6,880 bases of DNA, from assembly GCA_030148365.1 (NCBI GenBank), contig JASBTO010000065.1, positions 1-6,880 on the forward strand. The letters run 5' to 3'. Positions 1-5,844 of the stretch are shown one piece after another (the stretch's first letter is position 1; every line of letters starts with the position of its first letter). The translations under genes were made by a program, and so were the position numbers. Below the pieces are notes generated by a model that was not told the origin of the DNA, ran no database searches, and saw only the letters and a list, made by a program, of their open reading frames with translations. This DNA is from Kangiellaceae bacterium (lineage in GTDB: Bacteria > Pseudomonadota > Gammaproteobacteria > Enterobacterales > Kangiellaceae).

Positions 1-42
1 AACTACACTACACTGGCACGCAATAAAACCAACCTGCGCTGA
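1..42 (+). CDS. coaE: Probable 3' end of coaE (dephospho-CoA kinase), truncated by window edge
   Basis: The first 42 bases read in frame as 13 residues (NYTTLARNKTNLR) followed by TGA at 40-42. CoaE phosphorylates the 3'-OH of the ribose of dephospho-CoA, the last step of coenzyme A synthesis. The Y-x-x-LA pattern near the C-terminus resembles the end of CoaE proteins, and coaE is the usual gene directly upstream of zapD and yacG in gammaproteobacteria. The stop lies 20 bp before the zapD ATG, which fits an operon. The call rests mainly on gene order, because 13 residues are too few for a family assignment on their own. Confidence 0.5.
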   Translation, partial: NYTTLARNKTNLR

Positions 43-62
43 CGGGATAATTGATCGGGACC

Positions 63-821
63 ATGCAGGAGCAAATCCTAACTTACGAACACCCGTTGGA
101 CGAACATACGCGCACCTGTCTGCGACTCGAGCACCTGTTTGCCCAGCAGCAGTTATTGTTCGCCCAGGGGGACCCCGGTCTCGACCGCGCCGCCCTGCTA
201 AATCTTCTCGATTTACTCGAATGCCTCGACCGTGGTGACATCAAGGCGGAATTCATCAAGGCCCTCGAAAACCACACCAGCCATTTCCAGAAACTGCTCG
301 GCAACCCCAATATCGATGAATCAAAACTGACCCGCTTTCTCGAGCAGCTCGAGAGAATCAGCGACTGGCTGCGCGGCTACCAGGGAAAATTCGGCATGGA
401 AATCCGCAACGATGCCTTTCTCGAAGCCGCCAAGCACCGGATCCGCATCCCCGGCGGCGCTTGTTGTTTTGACCTGCCGGAGTTGCACTATTTCCTCAAC
501 CAGCCTGCAGAAGTCCGCCAGCAGCGCTTCGGCAGCTGGATGCAGGATTTGAGCGGACTCAGTACCTGCATCCGCGTTTTGCTGCGCCTGTTGCGGGAAA
601 AAGGCAAATTCGCCGAGCAGGTTGCAGACGGCGGCTTTTTCCAGCAGGATTTCGCCAATAGTCATGACCTGATCCGGATTGCCGTGCCTGGCGACTTGCC
701 GTTCTACCCGGAAGTCAGTGCCTCACGGCGCCACATCAGTGTCAGATTTCTCGAAGGGGGCGGCACCGGCCACGCCACCCAGACGCCTGCGGATGTGCCC
801 TTCGACCTGGCCCTTTGTTAA
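63..821 (+). CDS. zapD: Cell division protein ZapD (Z-ring associated, formerly YacF/DUF1342)
   Basis: 252 residues, close to the 247 of E. coli ZapD. ZapD is a cytoplasmic, mostly helical protein that binds the C-terminal tail of FtsZ and cross-links protofilaments, stabilising the Z ring. The N-terminus, MQEQILTYEHPLDEHTRTCL, lines up with the start of E. coli ZapD (MQ..V..EHPL.E..RT.LR.E). Other family-like stretches are RIPGGACCFDLPELHYFL (about residues 128-145) and the C-terminal SASRRHISVRFL. The reading frame is open from a TTG at 51, but the alignment favours ATG at 63. The only Shine-Dalgarno-like sequence, GGGA at 57-60, is unusually close (2 nt), so initiation may be weak or coupled to the upstream gene. 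It lies between probable coaE and yacG on the same strand, 20 and 26 bp away, a conserved trio. No truncation or frameshift is seen. Confidence 0.94.
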   Translation: MQEQILTYEHPLDEHTRTCLRLEHLFAQQQLLFAQGDPGLDRAALLNLLDLLECLDRGDIKAEFIKALENHTSHFQKLLGNPNIDESKLTRFLEQLERISDWLRGYQGKFGMEIRNDAFLEAAKHRIRIPGGACCFDLPELHYFLNQPAEVRQQRFGSWMQDLSGLSTCIRVLLRLLREKGKFAEQVADGGFFQQDFANSHDLIRIAVPGDLPFYPEVSASRRHISVRFLEGGGTGHATQTPADVPFDLALC

Positions 822-847
822 TCAACCGGAAACATGTTGTCCCTGAT

Positions 848-1054
848 ATGAGCAAACCAGATTTACGCATAGTGTCCTGCCCGACCTGCAAGAAATCCGT
901 ACCCTGGAGCGAGAAAAGCGCATTCCGGCCCTTTTGCTCCGAGCGATGTAAACTGATCGACCTCGGCGAGTGGGCTGAAGGGCGTAGAAGTATTCCCGGT
1001 AAGTCAGTGGTCACTGACGAAAAACATAACGAGTTTACTGAAGAGCTGGATTGA
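848..1054 (+). CDS. yacG: DNA gyrase inhibitor YacG (small zinc-finger protein)
   Basis: 68 residues, matching the usual ~65 of YacG. The protein binds one zinc and, in E. coli, inhibits gyrase by contacting GyrB and blocking DNA binding. The four zinc ligands are C11, C14, C30 and C34 (C-x2-C ... C-x3-C: CPTC and CSERC), followed by the family signature KLIDLGEWAEG (about residues 35-45) and an acidic, probably disordered tail. The frame extends upstream to a TTG at 815 overlapping the zapD end, but homology starts just after ATG 848. That ATG has no good Shine-Dalgarno sequence (a GGA lies about 17 nt upstream), so expression may depend on reinitiation after zapD. It converges on mutT with a 7-bp gap. 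Confidence 0.95.
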   Translation: MSKPDLRIVSCPTCKKSVPWSEKSAFRPFCSERCKLIDLGEWAEGRRSIPGKSVVTDEKHNEFTEELD

Positions 1055-1061
1055 GCCCCGG

Positions 1062-1469
1062 CTAGCTGGCGATCTGCTCGACAATCCGGCGGTTGGCTGC
1101 GGGGAATTCAAAATTATCGAGATGCTCGAGCCGCACCCATTCCAGGCGCTGATCTTCAAGGCCCTCGGGCTGTCCCGAGTATGCCGTGACTGCCCAGACA
1201 TCCAGTAACACCTGCTTGTCACCATAATCGTGCTCGATTTTGAGCAGTGGCTGGTAAAGGGTGGGCGTAATGGCGATCTCTTCCTGCAACTCCCTGATCA
1301 GCGCACTGCCAACCGTCTCCCCCGCCTCCAGTTTGCCGCCCGGAAACTCCCAGAGACCACCCTGGTGCAAGTGGGCCGGCCGCAGCGCCAACAGGACTTC
1401 GGATTGGTCCTCGGAATAAATGACCGCGGCGACAACATGGATGGGGCTATCTGCAGGTATGGGCGGCAT
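1062..1469 (-). CDS. mutT: MutT: 8-oxo-dGTP diphosphatase (Nudix hydrolase)
   Basis: 135 residues; E. coli MutT has 129. MutT hydrolyses 8-oxo-dGTP to the monophosphate and pyrophosphate, preventing A:T to C:G transversions. The Nudix box runs from G45 to I67: G45-x5-E51-x7-R59-E60-L-x-E63-E64-x-A66-I67. The metal-binding glutamates E60, E63 and E64 are present; the usual glycine near the end of the box is alanine (A66). The preceding HQGGLWEFPGGKLEAGE is typical of MutT. Context supports the call: mutT follows secA on the same strand in many gammaproteobacteria. It is a stand-alone Nudix protein with no ThiE-like C-terminal domain. ATG at 1469 is the only reasonable start, preceded by a weak GGA about 9 nt upstream. 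A 284-bp repeat-rich gap separates it from secA, so it may have its own promoter. Confidence 0.92.
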   Translation of the reverse strand: MPPIPADSPIHVVAAVIYSEDQSEVLLALRPAHLHQGGLWEFPGGKLEAGETVGSALIRELQEEIAITPTLYQPLLKIEHDYGDKQVLLDVWAVTAYSGQPEGLEDQRLEWVRLEHLDNFEFPAANRRIVEQIAS

Positions 1470-1481
1470 ATTATCGATTCC

Positions 1482-1498
1482 GAAAATAGCGTATTTTC
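1482..1498. repeat. AT-rich dyad just upstream of mutT
   Basis: GAAAATA (1482-1488) and TATTTTC (1492-1498) are perfect 7-bp inverted repeats around a GCG centre. The dyad ends about 12 bp upstream of the mutT ATG (1469), over or next to the ribosome-binding region. It could be an operator or an RNA hairpin in the mutT leader. Symmetry is seen directly; function is inferred. Confidence 0.4.
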
Positions 1499-1537
1499 AC
1501 ATCTTTTTGGCGAAATTTGCTGACATTCGATTATTTT

Positions 1538-1553
1538 CGCCGCTTTTGCGGCG
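1538..1553. repeat. GC-rich hairpin CGCCGC-TTTT-GCGGCG
   Basis: Perfect 6-bp arms (1538-1543 and 1548-1553) enclose a 4-base loop in the mutT-secA gap. The T-rich stretch (1531-1537) precedes the hairpin on the + strand and would read as A-rich after it on the - strand, so it does not have the form of an intrinsic terminator in either direction. Role unknown. Confidence 0.4.
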
Positions 1554-1566
1554 GGTGATTTGCGCT

Positions 1567-1599
1567 GCGCTTTCGGGAAATGAGACTCGCAGAAAGCGC
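1567..1599. repeat. 8-bp inverted repeat GCGCTTTC / GAAAGCGC
   Basis: GCGCTTTC at 1567-1574 is matched perfectly by GAAAGCGC at 1592-1599, with a 17-nt spacer. There is no T-tract on either side, so it is not a classical terminator. A further 6-bp pair, CAACAA (1601-1606) and TTGTTG (1625-1630), follows directly. These fill much of the otherwise gene-free stretch between mutT and the palindromic element next to secA. Confidence 0.4.
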
Positions 1600-1635
1600 T
1601 CAACAACCACAATCCCACCTTGCTTTGTTGCGGAG

Positions 1636-1749
1636 AGGGATTTTTTTGTCTGGCAAGGCGGAATCCGGTTTAAAAAGCGGAGTTTACTAACAGTAAATGA
1701 GCATTTTTAAACCGGGTTCCAACGCAGTCCAGACGAAAAAATAACCCCT
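1636..1749. repeat. ~114-bp imperfect palindrome, MITE/REP-like, abutting the secA 3' end
   Basis: Nested inverted repeats share a centre at about 1690. Outer arms: 1636-1653 (GGGATTTTTTTGTCTGG core) against 1729-1749 (CCAGACGAAAAAATAACCCC). Middle arms: GGAATCCGGTTTAAAAA at 1660-1676 against TTTTTAAACCGGGTTCC at 1704-1720. Inner arms: TTTACT (1683-1688) and AGTAAA (1692-1697) around AAC. The right end lies 4 bp from the secA stop codon. The frames crossing it do not look coding. The form fits a small non-autonomous palindromic mobile element or a REP-like intergenic repeat; it could also act as a 3'-end stabiliser for secA mRNA. Only one copy is in the window, and I do not recognise flanking target-site duplications, so the family name is open. 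Confidence 0.65.
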
Positions 1750-1753
1750 GCAA

Positions 1754-4516
1754 TCAGGCGATACGGCCGTGGCATTGCTTATACTTTTTCCCCGACCCAC
1801 AAGGACAGGGCTCATTGCGCCCGACTTTCGGCATATCCCGGACAAAGGGCTGCGCCGACGCCGCTTCGGCGGGGGGTTGAGGCGGCTGACCGGGTTGCGG
1901 CGCAGGACCGGCCCCGGGACCTGCCATGGCGCTCGCTTCAGCGTGCTGGTACTCCATGGCCCGTTCTTTGGCTTCCTGGCGCTTGCGGGCTTCGAGTTCG
2001 TCCACTTCTTCGGGCCGCTTGACCTGAACCTTGGACAACACCGAAACCACATCAAACTTGAGGGATTCCAGCATGGTGGCAAATAGTTCGAAGGCTTCCC
2101 GCTTGTACTCCTGCTTGGGGTTTTTCTGGGCGTAACCGCGCAGGCCGATACCTTGCCGCAGGTGATCCATCGCCGCGAGATGCTCTTTCCAGTGAGTGTC
2201 GAGATTCTGCAGCATGATGGCCTTTTCAAAATGTCTCAGGGCATCTTCACCCACCATCTCTTCCTTGCTCTCGTAAGCGGACTGCAATTCATTGACGATC
2301 TTCTCGCGCAGGCTGGCCTCATGAAGATTGTCATCCTCTTCAAGCCACCGGACGATCGGCAAATCAATGGCGAAATCCTTCTTGATGCGCTCTTCAAGAC
2401 CCGGCACATCCCACTGATCTTCAATGGACTGGGGCGGCACATACTGATCAATCGCCTGGTTGACGACATCTTCCCGCAGGGCGGTGATGGTCTCGGAAAT
2501 GTCCTCGGCGCTCATCAGCTCATTGCGTTGCTCGTAGATGACCTTGCGCTGGTCATTGGCGACATCGTCATACTCGAGCAACTGCTTGCGGATTTCGAAG
2601 TTGCGGGTCTCGACCTTGCGCTGGGCATTTTCAATGGCCCGGGAAACGAGCTTGTGTTCGAGAGCTTCACCCTCTTCCCAGCCCAGTCGCTGCATCATGG
2701 CACCCATGCGATCGGAGGCGAAAATGCGCATCAGGTCATCTTCCAGGGACAAATAGAACCGGCTGGCGCCCGGATCGCCCTGTCGGCCCGCACGACCCCG
2801 CAGCTGGTTGTCGATGCGGCGGGATTCATGTCGCTCGGTGCCGATAATGGCAAGGCCGCCGGCTTTCAGTACCGCCTCGTGGCGCTCCTGCCAGTCCGCC
2901 TTCGCCTTTTCCTGCGCGGCTTCATCGGCGTCGCTGCCCAGCGCATCCAGATCCGCCTGCAGATTTCCGCCGAGCACGATGTCCGTACCCCGTCCCGCCA
3001 TGTTGGTCGCGATGGTGACGGTGCCGGGCCGTCCGGCCTGGGCCACGATATCCGCTTCCTGAGCATGGAACTTGGCGTTCAGTACCTGGTGTTTGATGTC
3101 CTGCTCGGTCAGCAACCTGGAAAGCAGTTCTGACGATTCGATGGACACGGTACCCACGAGCGCCGGCTGCCCCTGCTGCTGGCATTCAATAATTTGCTCG
3201 ATGATAGCCTTGTACTTCTCTTCGCGCTTGAGGTAGATCAGATCAGCGTGATCCTTCCGGATCATCGGCCGGTTGGTCGGCATGACCACCACTTCCAGAC
3301 CGTAGATGTGATTCAGCTCAAACGCTTCCGTGTCCGCGGTACCGGTCATGCCGGACAGCTTGTTGTACAAGCGGAAATAGTTCTGGAAGGTAATCGAGGC
3401 GAGGGTCTGGTTCTCGTTCTGGATGCGTACACCTTCTTTGGCTTCGACGGCCTGGTGCAAGCCGTCAGACCAGCGTCGGCCTTCCATGGTACGGCCCGTG
3501 TGCTCATCAACAATGGTGACCTGATTATCGCGGACGATATAGTCCACATCCCGCTGGAACAGCTTGTGGGCACGCAACGCGGCATTGACATGATGCAGCA
3601 GCGTAATGCTGCCGACGTCATAGAGGCTGTCTTCTTCGGTGAGGAGGCCGGCCTCCTTGAGCAATTCTTCCACCCGCTCCTGACCTTTCTCGGTCAGATA
3701 ACATTGTTTGGACTTTTCATCGATGGTGAAATCGCCGGTATCCTCTTCACCCTCTTCGGTTTCCTTTTCCTGAAGTTCCAGTTTCGGGATCAGGGTATTG
3801 ATTTTGCGATACATGTCCGAGCTGTCTTCGACAGCGCCGGAAATAATCAGCGGCGTCCGGGCTTCATCGATCAGGATGGAGTCAACTTCATCAATAACGG
3901 CAAAATTGAGGTCTCGCTGCACCTTGTCCTCGGTGCTGAAGGCCATATTGTCCCGGAGGTAGTCGAACCCGTATTCGTTATTGGTACCGTAGGTGATGTC
4001 GCAGCCATAGGCGTCGCGTTTTACTTCCGGAGACTGGCCGGAGAGAATGACGCCGACGGACAGGCCCAGAAACTCATACACAGGCCGCATCCAGTTGGCG
4101 TCCCGCTGGGCCAGATAGTCATTGACGGTAATGATGTGGACACCTTCACCGGTCAGTGCGTTCAGATAGGCCGGCAAGGTGGCGACCAGGGTCTTGCCCT
4201 CACCGGTTTTCATCTCGGCAATCTTGCCTTCGTGCAGCACCATGCCGCCCACCAACTGGACGTCGAAATGGCGCATGCCCAGAACCCGGACACCGGCTTC
4301 GCGCACCACGGCAAAAGCCTCGACCAGAATCTCGTTGATACTGGCGCCATCGTCGAGTCGCTGTCTGAATTCGTCGGTCTTGGCCTTCAATTCCTCGTCA
4401 CTCAGCGCCTGAACGGATTCCTCCAGGGCGTTAATCTGACTGACTTTTTTCTGAAACTGTTTGAGGATCCGCTGGTTACGGCTACCGAACACTTTGGTAA
4501 GGACACTTCCAATCAT
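1754..4516 (-). CDS. secA: Preprotein translocase ATPase SecA
   Basis: 920 residues, slightly longer than E. coli SecA (901). SecA is the peripheral motor that uses ATP to push unfolded preproteins through SecYEG. Seen in order: N-terminal LTKVFGSRN (6-14); Walker A MKTGEGKT (102-109, catalytic K108); DEAD-type Walker B with DEVD at 209-212; TPLIISG (221-227); an acidic insert (about 250-262); the preprotein-crosslinking region through IVDEHTGRTMEGRRWSDGLH (335-354); nucleotide-binding fold 2 with TNMAGRGTDIVLGG (504-517) and the arginine-finger motif RGRAGRQGDPG (573-583); the helical scaffold and IRA1 hairpin region with HWKEHLAAMDHLRQGIGLRG (775-794). A Pro/Ala/Gly-rich linker (about 864-890) leads to the C-terminal zinc site C904, C906, C915, H916, which binds SecB. 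ATG 4516 matches the family start, but its Shine-Dalgarno sequence is poor. mutT lies downstream and the M23 gene upstream, same strand. All key motifs are intact. Confidence 0.98.
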   Translation of the reverse strand: MIGSVLTKVFGSRNQRILKQFQKKVSQINALEESVQALSDEELKAKTDEFRQRLDDGASINEILVEAFAVVREAGVRVLGMRHFDVQLVGGMVLHEGKIAEMKTGEGKTLVATLPAYLNALTGEGVHIITVNDYLAQRDANWMRPVYEFLGLSVGVILSGQSPEVKRDAYGCDITYGTNNEYGFDYLRDNMAFSTEDKVQRDLNFAVIDEVDSILIDEARTPLIISGAVEDSSDMYRKINTLIPKLELQEKETEEGEEDTGDFTIDEKSKQCYLTEKGQERVEELLKEAGLLTEEDSLYDVGSITLLHHVNAALRAHKLFQRDVDYIVRDNQVTIVDEHTGRTMEGRRWSDGLHQAVEAKEGVRIQNENQTLASITFQNYFRLYNKLSGMTGTADTEAFELNHIYGLEVVVMPTNRPMIRKDHADLIYLKREEKYKAIIEQIIECQQQGQPALVGTVSIESSELLSRLLTEQDIKHQVLNAKFHAQEADIVAQAGRPGTVTIATNMAGRGTDIVLGGNLQADLDALGSDADEAAQEKAKADWQERHEAVLKAGGLAIIGTERHESRRIDNQLRGRAGRQGDPGASRFYLSLEDDLMRIFASDRMGAMMQRLGWEEGEALEHKLVSRAIENAQRKVETRNFEIRKQLLEYDDVANDQRKVIYEQRNELMSAEDISETITALREDVVNQAIDQYVPPQSIEDQWDVPGLEERIKKDFAIDLPIVRWLEEDDNLHEASLREKIVNELQSAYESKEEMVGEDALRHFEKAIMLQNLDTHWKEHLAAMDHLRQGIGLRGYAQKNPKQEYKREAFELFATMLESLKFDVVSVLSKVQVKRPEEVDELEARKRQEAKERAMEYQHAEASAMAGPGAGPAPQPGQPPQPPAEAASAQPFVRDMPKVGRNEPCPCGSGKKYKQCHGRIA

Positions 4517-4556
4517 GAGTAATATCTGTTTTGTTTGATAATTTAGGATTTCGCCG

Positions 4557-4586
4557 GTGCCGTTTTCAGGCGTATCGCCCCGGCAC
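4557..4586 (-). promoter_or_regulatory. Hairpin in the secA mRNA leader
   Basis: On the + strand GTGCCG (4557-4562) pairs with CGGCAC (4581-4586), and inside it GGCG (4569-4572) pairs with CGCC (4576-4579) around a 3-nt loop, separated by an asymmetric internal loop. In the secA transcript this sits about 40 nt upstream of the start codon. No U-tract follows, so it is not an intrinsic terminator. A regulatory role is inferred only. Confidence 0.35.
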
Positions 4587-4597
4587 GCAAGCCCCCG

Positions 4598-4626
4598 ATT
4601 CTAACTGTTTTGCACTCCCGACTAAA
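4598..4626 (-). promoter_or_regulatory. secA: Possible sigma-70 promoter for secA
   Basis: On the - strand TAGAAT (4603-4598) matches the -10 consensus at 5 of 6 positions. A 17-bp spacer upstream is TTTAGT (4626-4621), matching the -35 at only 3 of 6. Transcription would start near 4590, leaving a ~74-nt leader that includes the 4557-4586 hairpin. The -35 is poor, so this is tentative. Confidence 0.25.
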
Positions 4627-4682
4627 GGAAAAGGCACTGCGGCCCTTGGTCCTCGGATTCTGCTCGAAACCGCTCAGAATGG

Positions 4683-4735
4683 CCGGGGCCAGCCCGGTCT
4701 TCCACAGGATTCAACCCACTGCCTCGCGGGTTGAA
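4683..4735. repeat. Two adjacent hairpins between the M23 gene and secA
   Basis: CCGGG (4683-4687) and CCCGG (4693-4697) pair around a 5-nt loop. Next to it TTCAACCC (4710-4717) and GGGTTGAA (4728-4735) form a perfect 8-bp stem with a 10-nt loop. Neither is followed by a T-run in either direction. They lie 77-129 bp past the M23 stop codon and could be the 3' end structure of that transcript, or part of a long secA leader if transcription reads through. Confidence 0.4.
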
Positions 4736-4811
4736 AGTCAGAAGCCTGCTCTGTGGTGTCTCCGGATTCAGATGGGGGGTGGTTGTACTGAATTCAAGCC
4801 CCAGCCTGGAA

Positions 4812-5774
4812 TTAACGGCGATTGACGAACTTCCAGGGATTGACCTTGCGGCCATTCTTGAGAACTTCATAGTGAACATGGGCCCCGGTGGAGCGACCGG
4901 TATTGCCCATTTTGGCAATCATGGCGCCTTTCCTGACCATATCGCCCCGCTTGACCAGTATCTCGTCGTTGTGGGCATACCGGGTTGTATAGCCGTCACC
5001 GTGGCTGATTTCGACCAGCTTTCCGTAACCGCTTCTGCGACCGGTAAAGGTCACCACGCCGGTCGCCGTGGCAATCACCTGGCCGCCGGCTTGTCCCGCG
5101 AAATCAATGCCCGAGTGAAACGCCCGCTTGCCCGTGAAGGGATCGTTGCGATTACCAAAGGGTGAGGACAGCCAACCGGACGTAATGGGGCGGCCTGCGA
5201 TGCGGCTTTCCGCGTCGATTTTTCGGTCCAGCAAAACCGACGCGAGCACGTCTAGCTGCTCTTCCCGGGCCACGATAGCTTGCTCCAGGTGGTCGAGCGC
5301 GCCGGTCACATCGCCAATGGAATAGAGTTGTTCGGTATAATCCGCGGTTTCCGGCCCACCGACCGCCGGGACATTGGCAAAATCAAATTCACTGCCGTCA
5401 ATGCCGACTTCCTGGACAATTCTGTCGCCGGCCGCATCGAGCCGGAGCACGTGCGCCTGCAGGAGGCCGATACGGGCGGTCATCGCGTTGATTTGTTGCT
5501 GGGAAAGGTTTCTGGCAGCGTCCAGTTCTTCTCGCTGCGCGTCCAGCCCGGCTTTCCAGCCGGCAATGGTTTCCTCGGTCACCAGGCTGCTGTTATTGGT
5601 CCAGAGCGCGGCGCGGTAGCCCAGGAACCCGCACAGCACCGGCATCAGGATGGCTATCGCGATCAGCAGCCGCAAATGCGCCTTGCCGAACTCGACAGCC
5701 TGGATACCTTTGTTCGAACTTTTGATTAACGTCAGTCGCATGAATTTCTCAGTTGTTTGGTTCATTACATCCAT
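4812..5774 (-). CDS. Membrane-anchored M23 (LytM-type) peptidoglycan endopeptidase
   Basis: 320 residues from ATG 5774. M23 enzymes are zinc metallopeptidases that cut peptide cross-links of peptidoglycan. A short cytoplasmic N-terminus leads to one transmembrane segment (about 33-53, LRLLIAIAILMPVLCGFLGY), then two probable coiled-coil stretches (about 65-120 and 155-190) and a C-terminal LytM domain (about 199-315). Zinc ligands H220 and D224 (HSGID) and H301, plus catalytic H268 (YAHND) and H299 (HVH), are all present, so it should be active rather than an EnvC/NlpD-like degenerate activator. The active domain should face the periplasm. The frame extends upstream to 5945, but that would run deep into the divergent DUF721 gene; the Shine-Dalgarno sequence before 5774 fixes the start. 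ATG 5765 and ATG 5741 are alternatives. The gene sits directly before secA, where enteric bacteria have secM. Confidence 0.9.
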   Translation of the reverse strand: MDVMNQTTEKFMRLTLIKSSNKGIQAVEFGKAHLRLLIAIAILMPVLCGFLGYRAALWTNNSSLVTEETIAGWKAGLDAQREELDAARNLSQQQINAMTARIGLLQAHVLRLDAAGDRIVQEVGIDGSEFDFANVPAVGGPETADYTEQLYSIGDVTGALDHLEQAIVAREEQLDVLASVLLDRKIDAESRIAGRPITSGWLSSPFGNRNDPFTGKRAFHSGIDFAGQAGGQVIATATGVVTFTGRRSGYGKLVEISHGDGYTTRYAHNDEILVKRGDMVRKGAMIAKMGNTGRSTGAHVHYEVLKNGRKVNPWKFVNRR

Positions 5775-5781
5775 TTGACCG

Positions 5782-5789
5782 CCTTCCCC
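5782..5789 (-). promoter_or_regulatory. Ribosome binding site of the M23 peptidase gene
   Basis: The - strand reads GGGGAAGG here, ending 7 nt before ATG 5774. It is among the clearer Shine-Dalgarno matches in the window and supports 5774 over the longer frame and over the internal ATGs at 5765 and 5741. Confidence 0.6.
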
Positions 5790-5809
5790 AAATTTCGCCT
5801 TGCTGGACT

Positions 5810-5837
5810 TTGCCCGGACATCATCTGCCTTTACAAT
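5810..5837 (+). promoter_or_regulatory. Possible sigma-70 promoter of the DUF721 gene
   Basis: TTGCCC (5810-5815, 4 of 6 to the -35 consensus) and TACAAT (5832-5837, 5 of 6 to the -10) are 16 bp apart. Transcription would begin near 5844-5845, at or next to an ATG, which would make the mRNA leaderless or nearly so. The motif lies in the short divergent region shared with the M23 gene. Confidence 0.35.
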
Positions 5838-5844
5838 GGCAGTC

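Larger units (their letters stand above)
4517..4811 (-). other. 295-bp gap before secA: putative structured leader, no SecM-like ORF
   Basis: No convincing gene is present. On the secA strand there is no ATG in this stretch at all, and the GTG-started frames I read (23-27 residues) lack a hydrophobic signal segment, so there is no SecM- or VemP-type arrest peptide here. It contains three hairpin-forming repeats (4557-4586, 4683-4697, 4710-4735) and a weak promoter match near 4598-4626. The last ~35 nt before the secA ATG are A/T-rich with no clear Shine-Dalgarno sequence. Confidence 0.5.

Noticed and set aside
1531..1553. Hairpin at 1538-1553 as an intrinsic terminator
   Set aside because: The T-rich stretch lies before the stem on the + strand and reads as A-rich after it on the - strand, the wrong arrangement in both directions.
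1420..1710. + strand frame crossing the mutT-secA gap
   Set aside because: It begins antisense to mutT and passes through the palindromic element; no family likeness.
2153..3133. 326-codon open frame on the + strand, opposite secA
   Set aside because: Also a shadow frame over conserved secA sequence, with no domain or initiation signal that I recognise.
3194..4522. 442-codon open frame on the + strand, opposite secA
   Set aside because: It is a long shadow of the secA coding strand. The secA motifs are complete on the other strand, and the + translation shows no recognisable domain.
4622..4918. 98-codon - strand frame between the M23 gene and secA, as a SecM-like candidate
   Set aside because: It starts inside the M23 gene, has no signal peptide or hydrophobic segment and no arrest-like motif; it is Pro/Ser/Arg-rich as expected of noncoding sequence.
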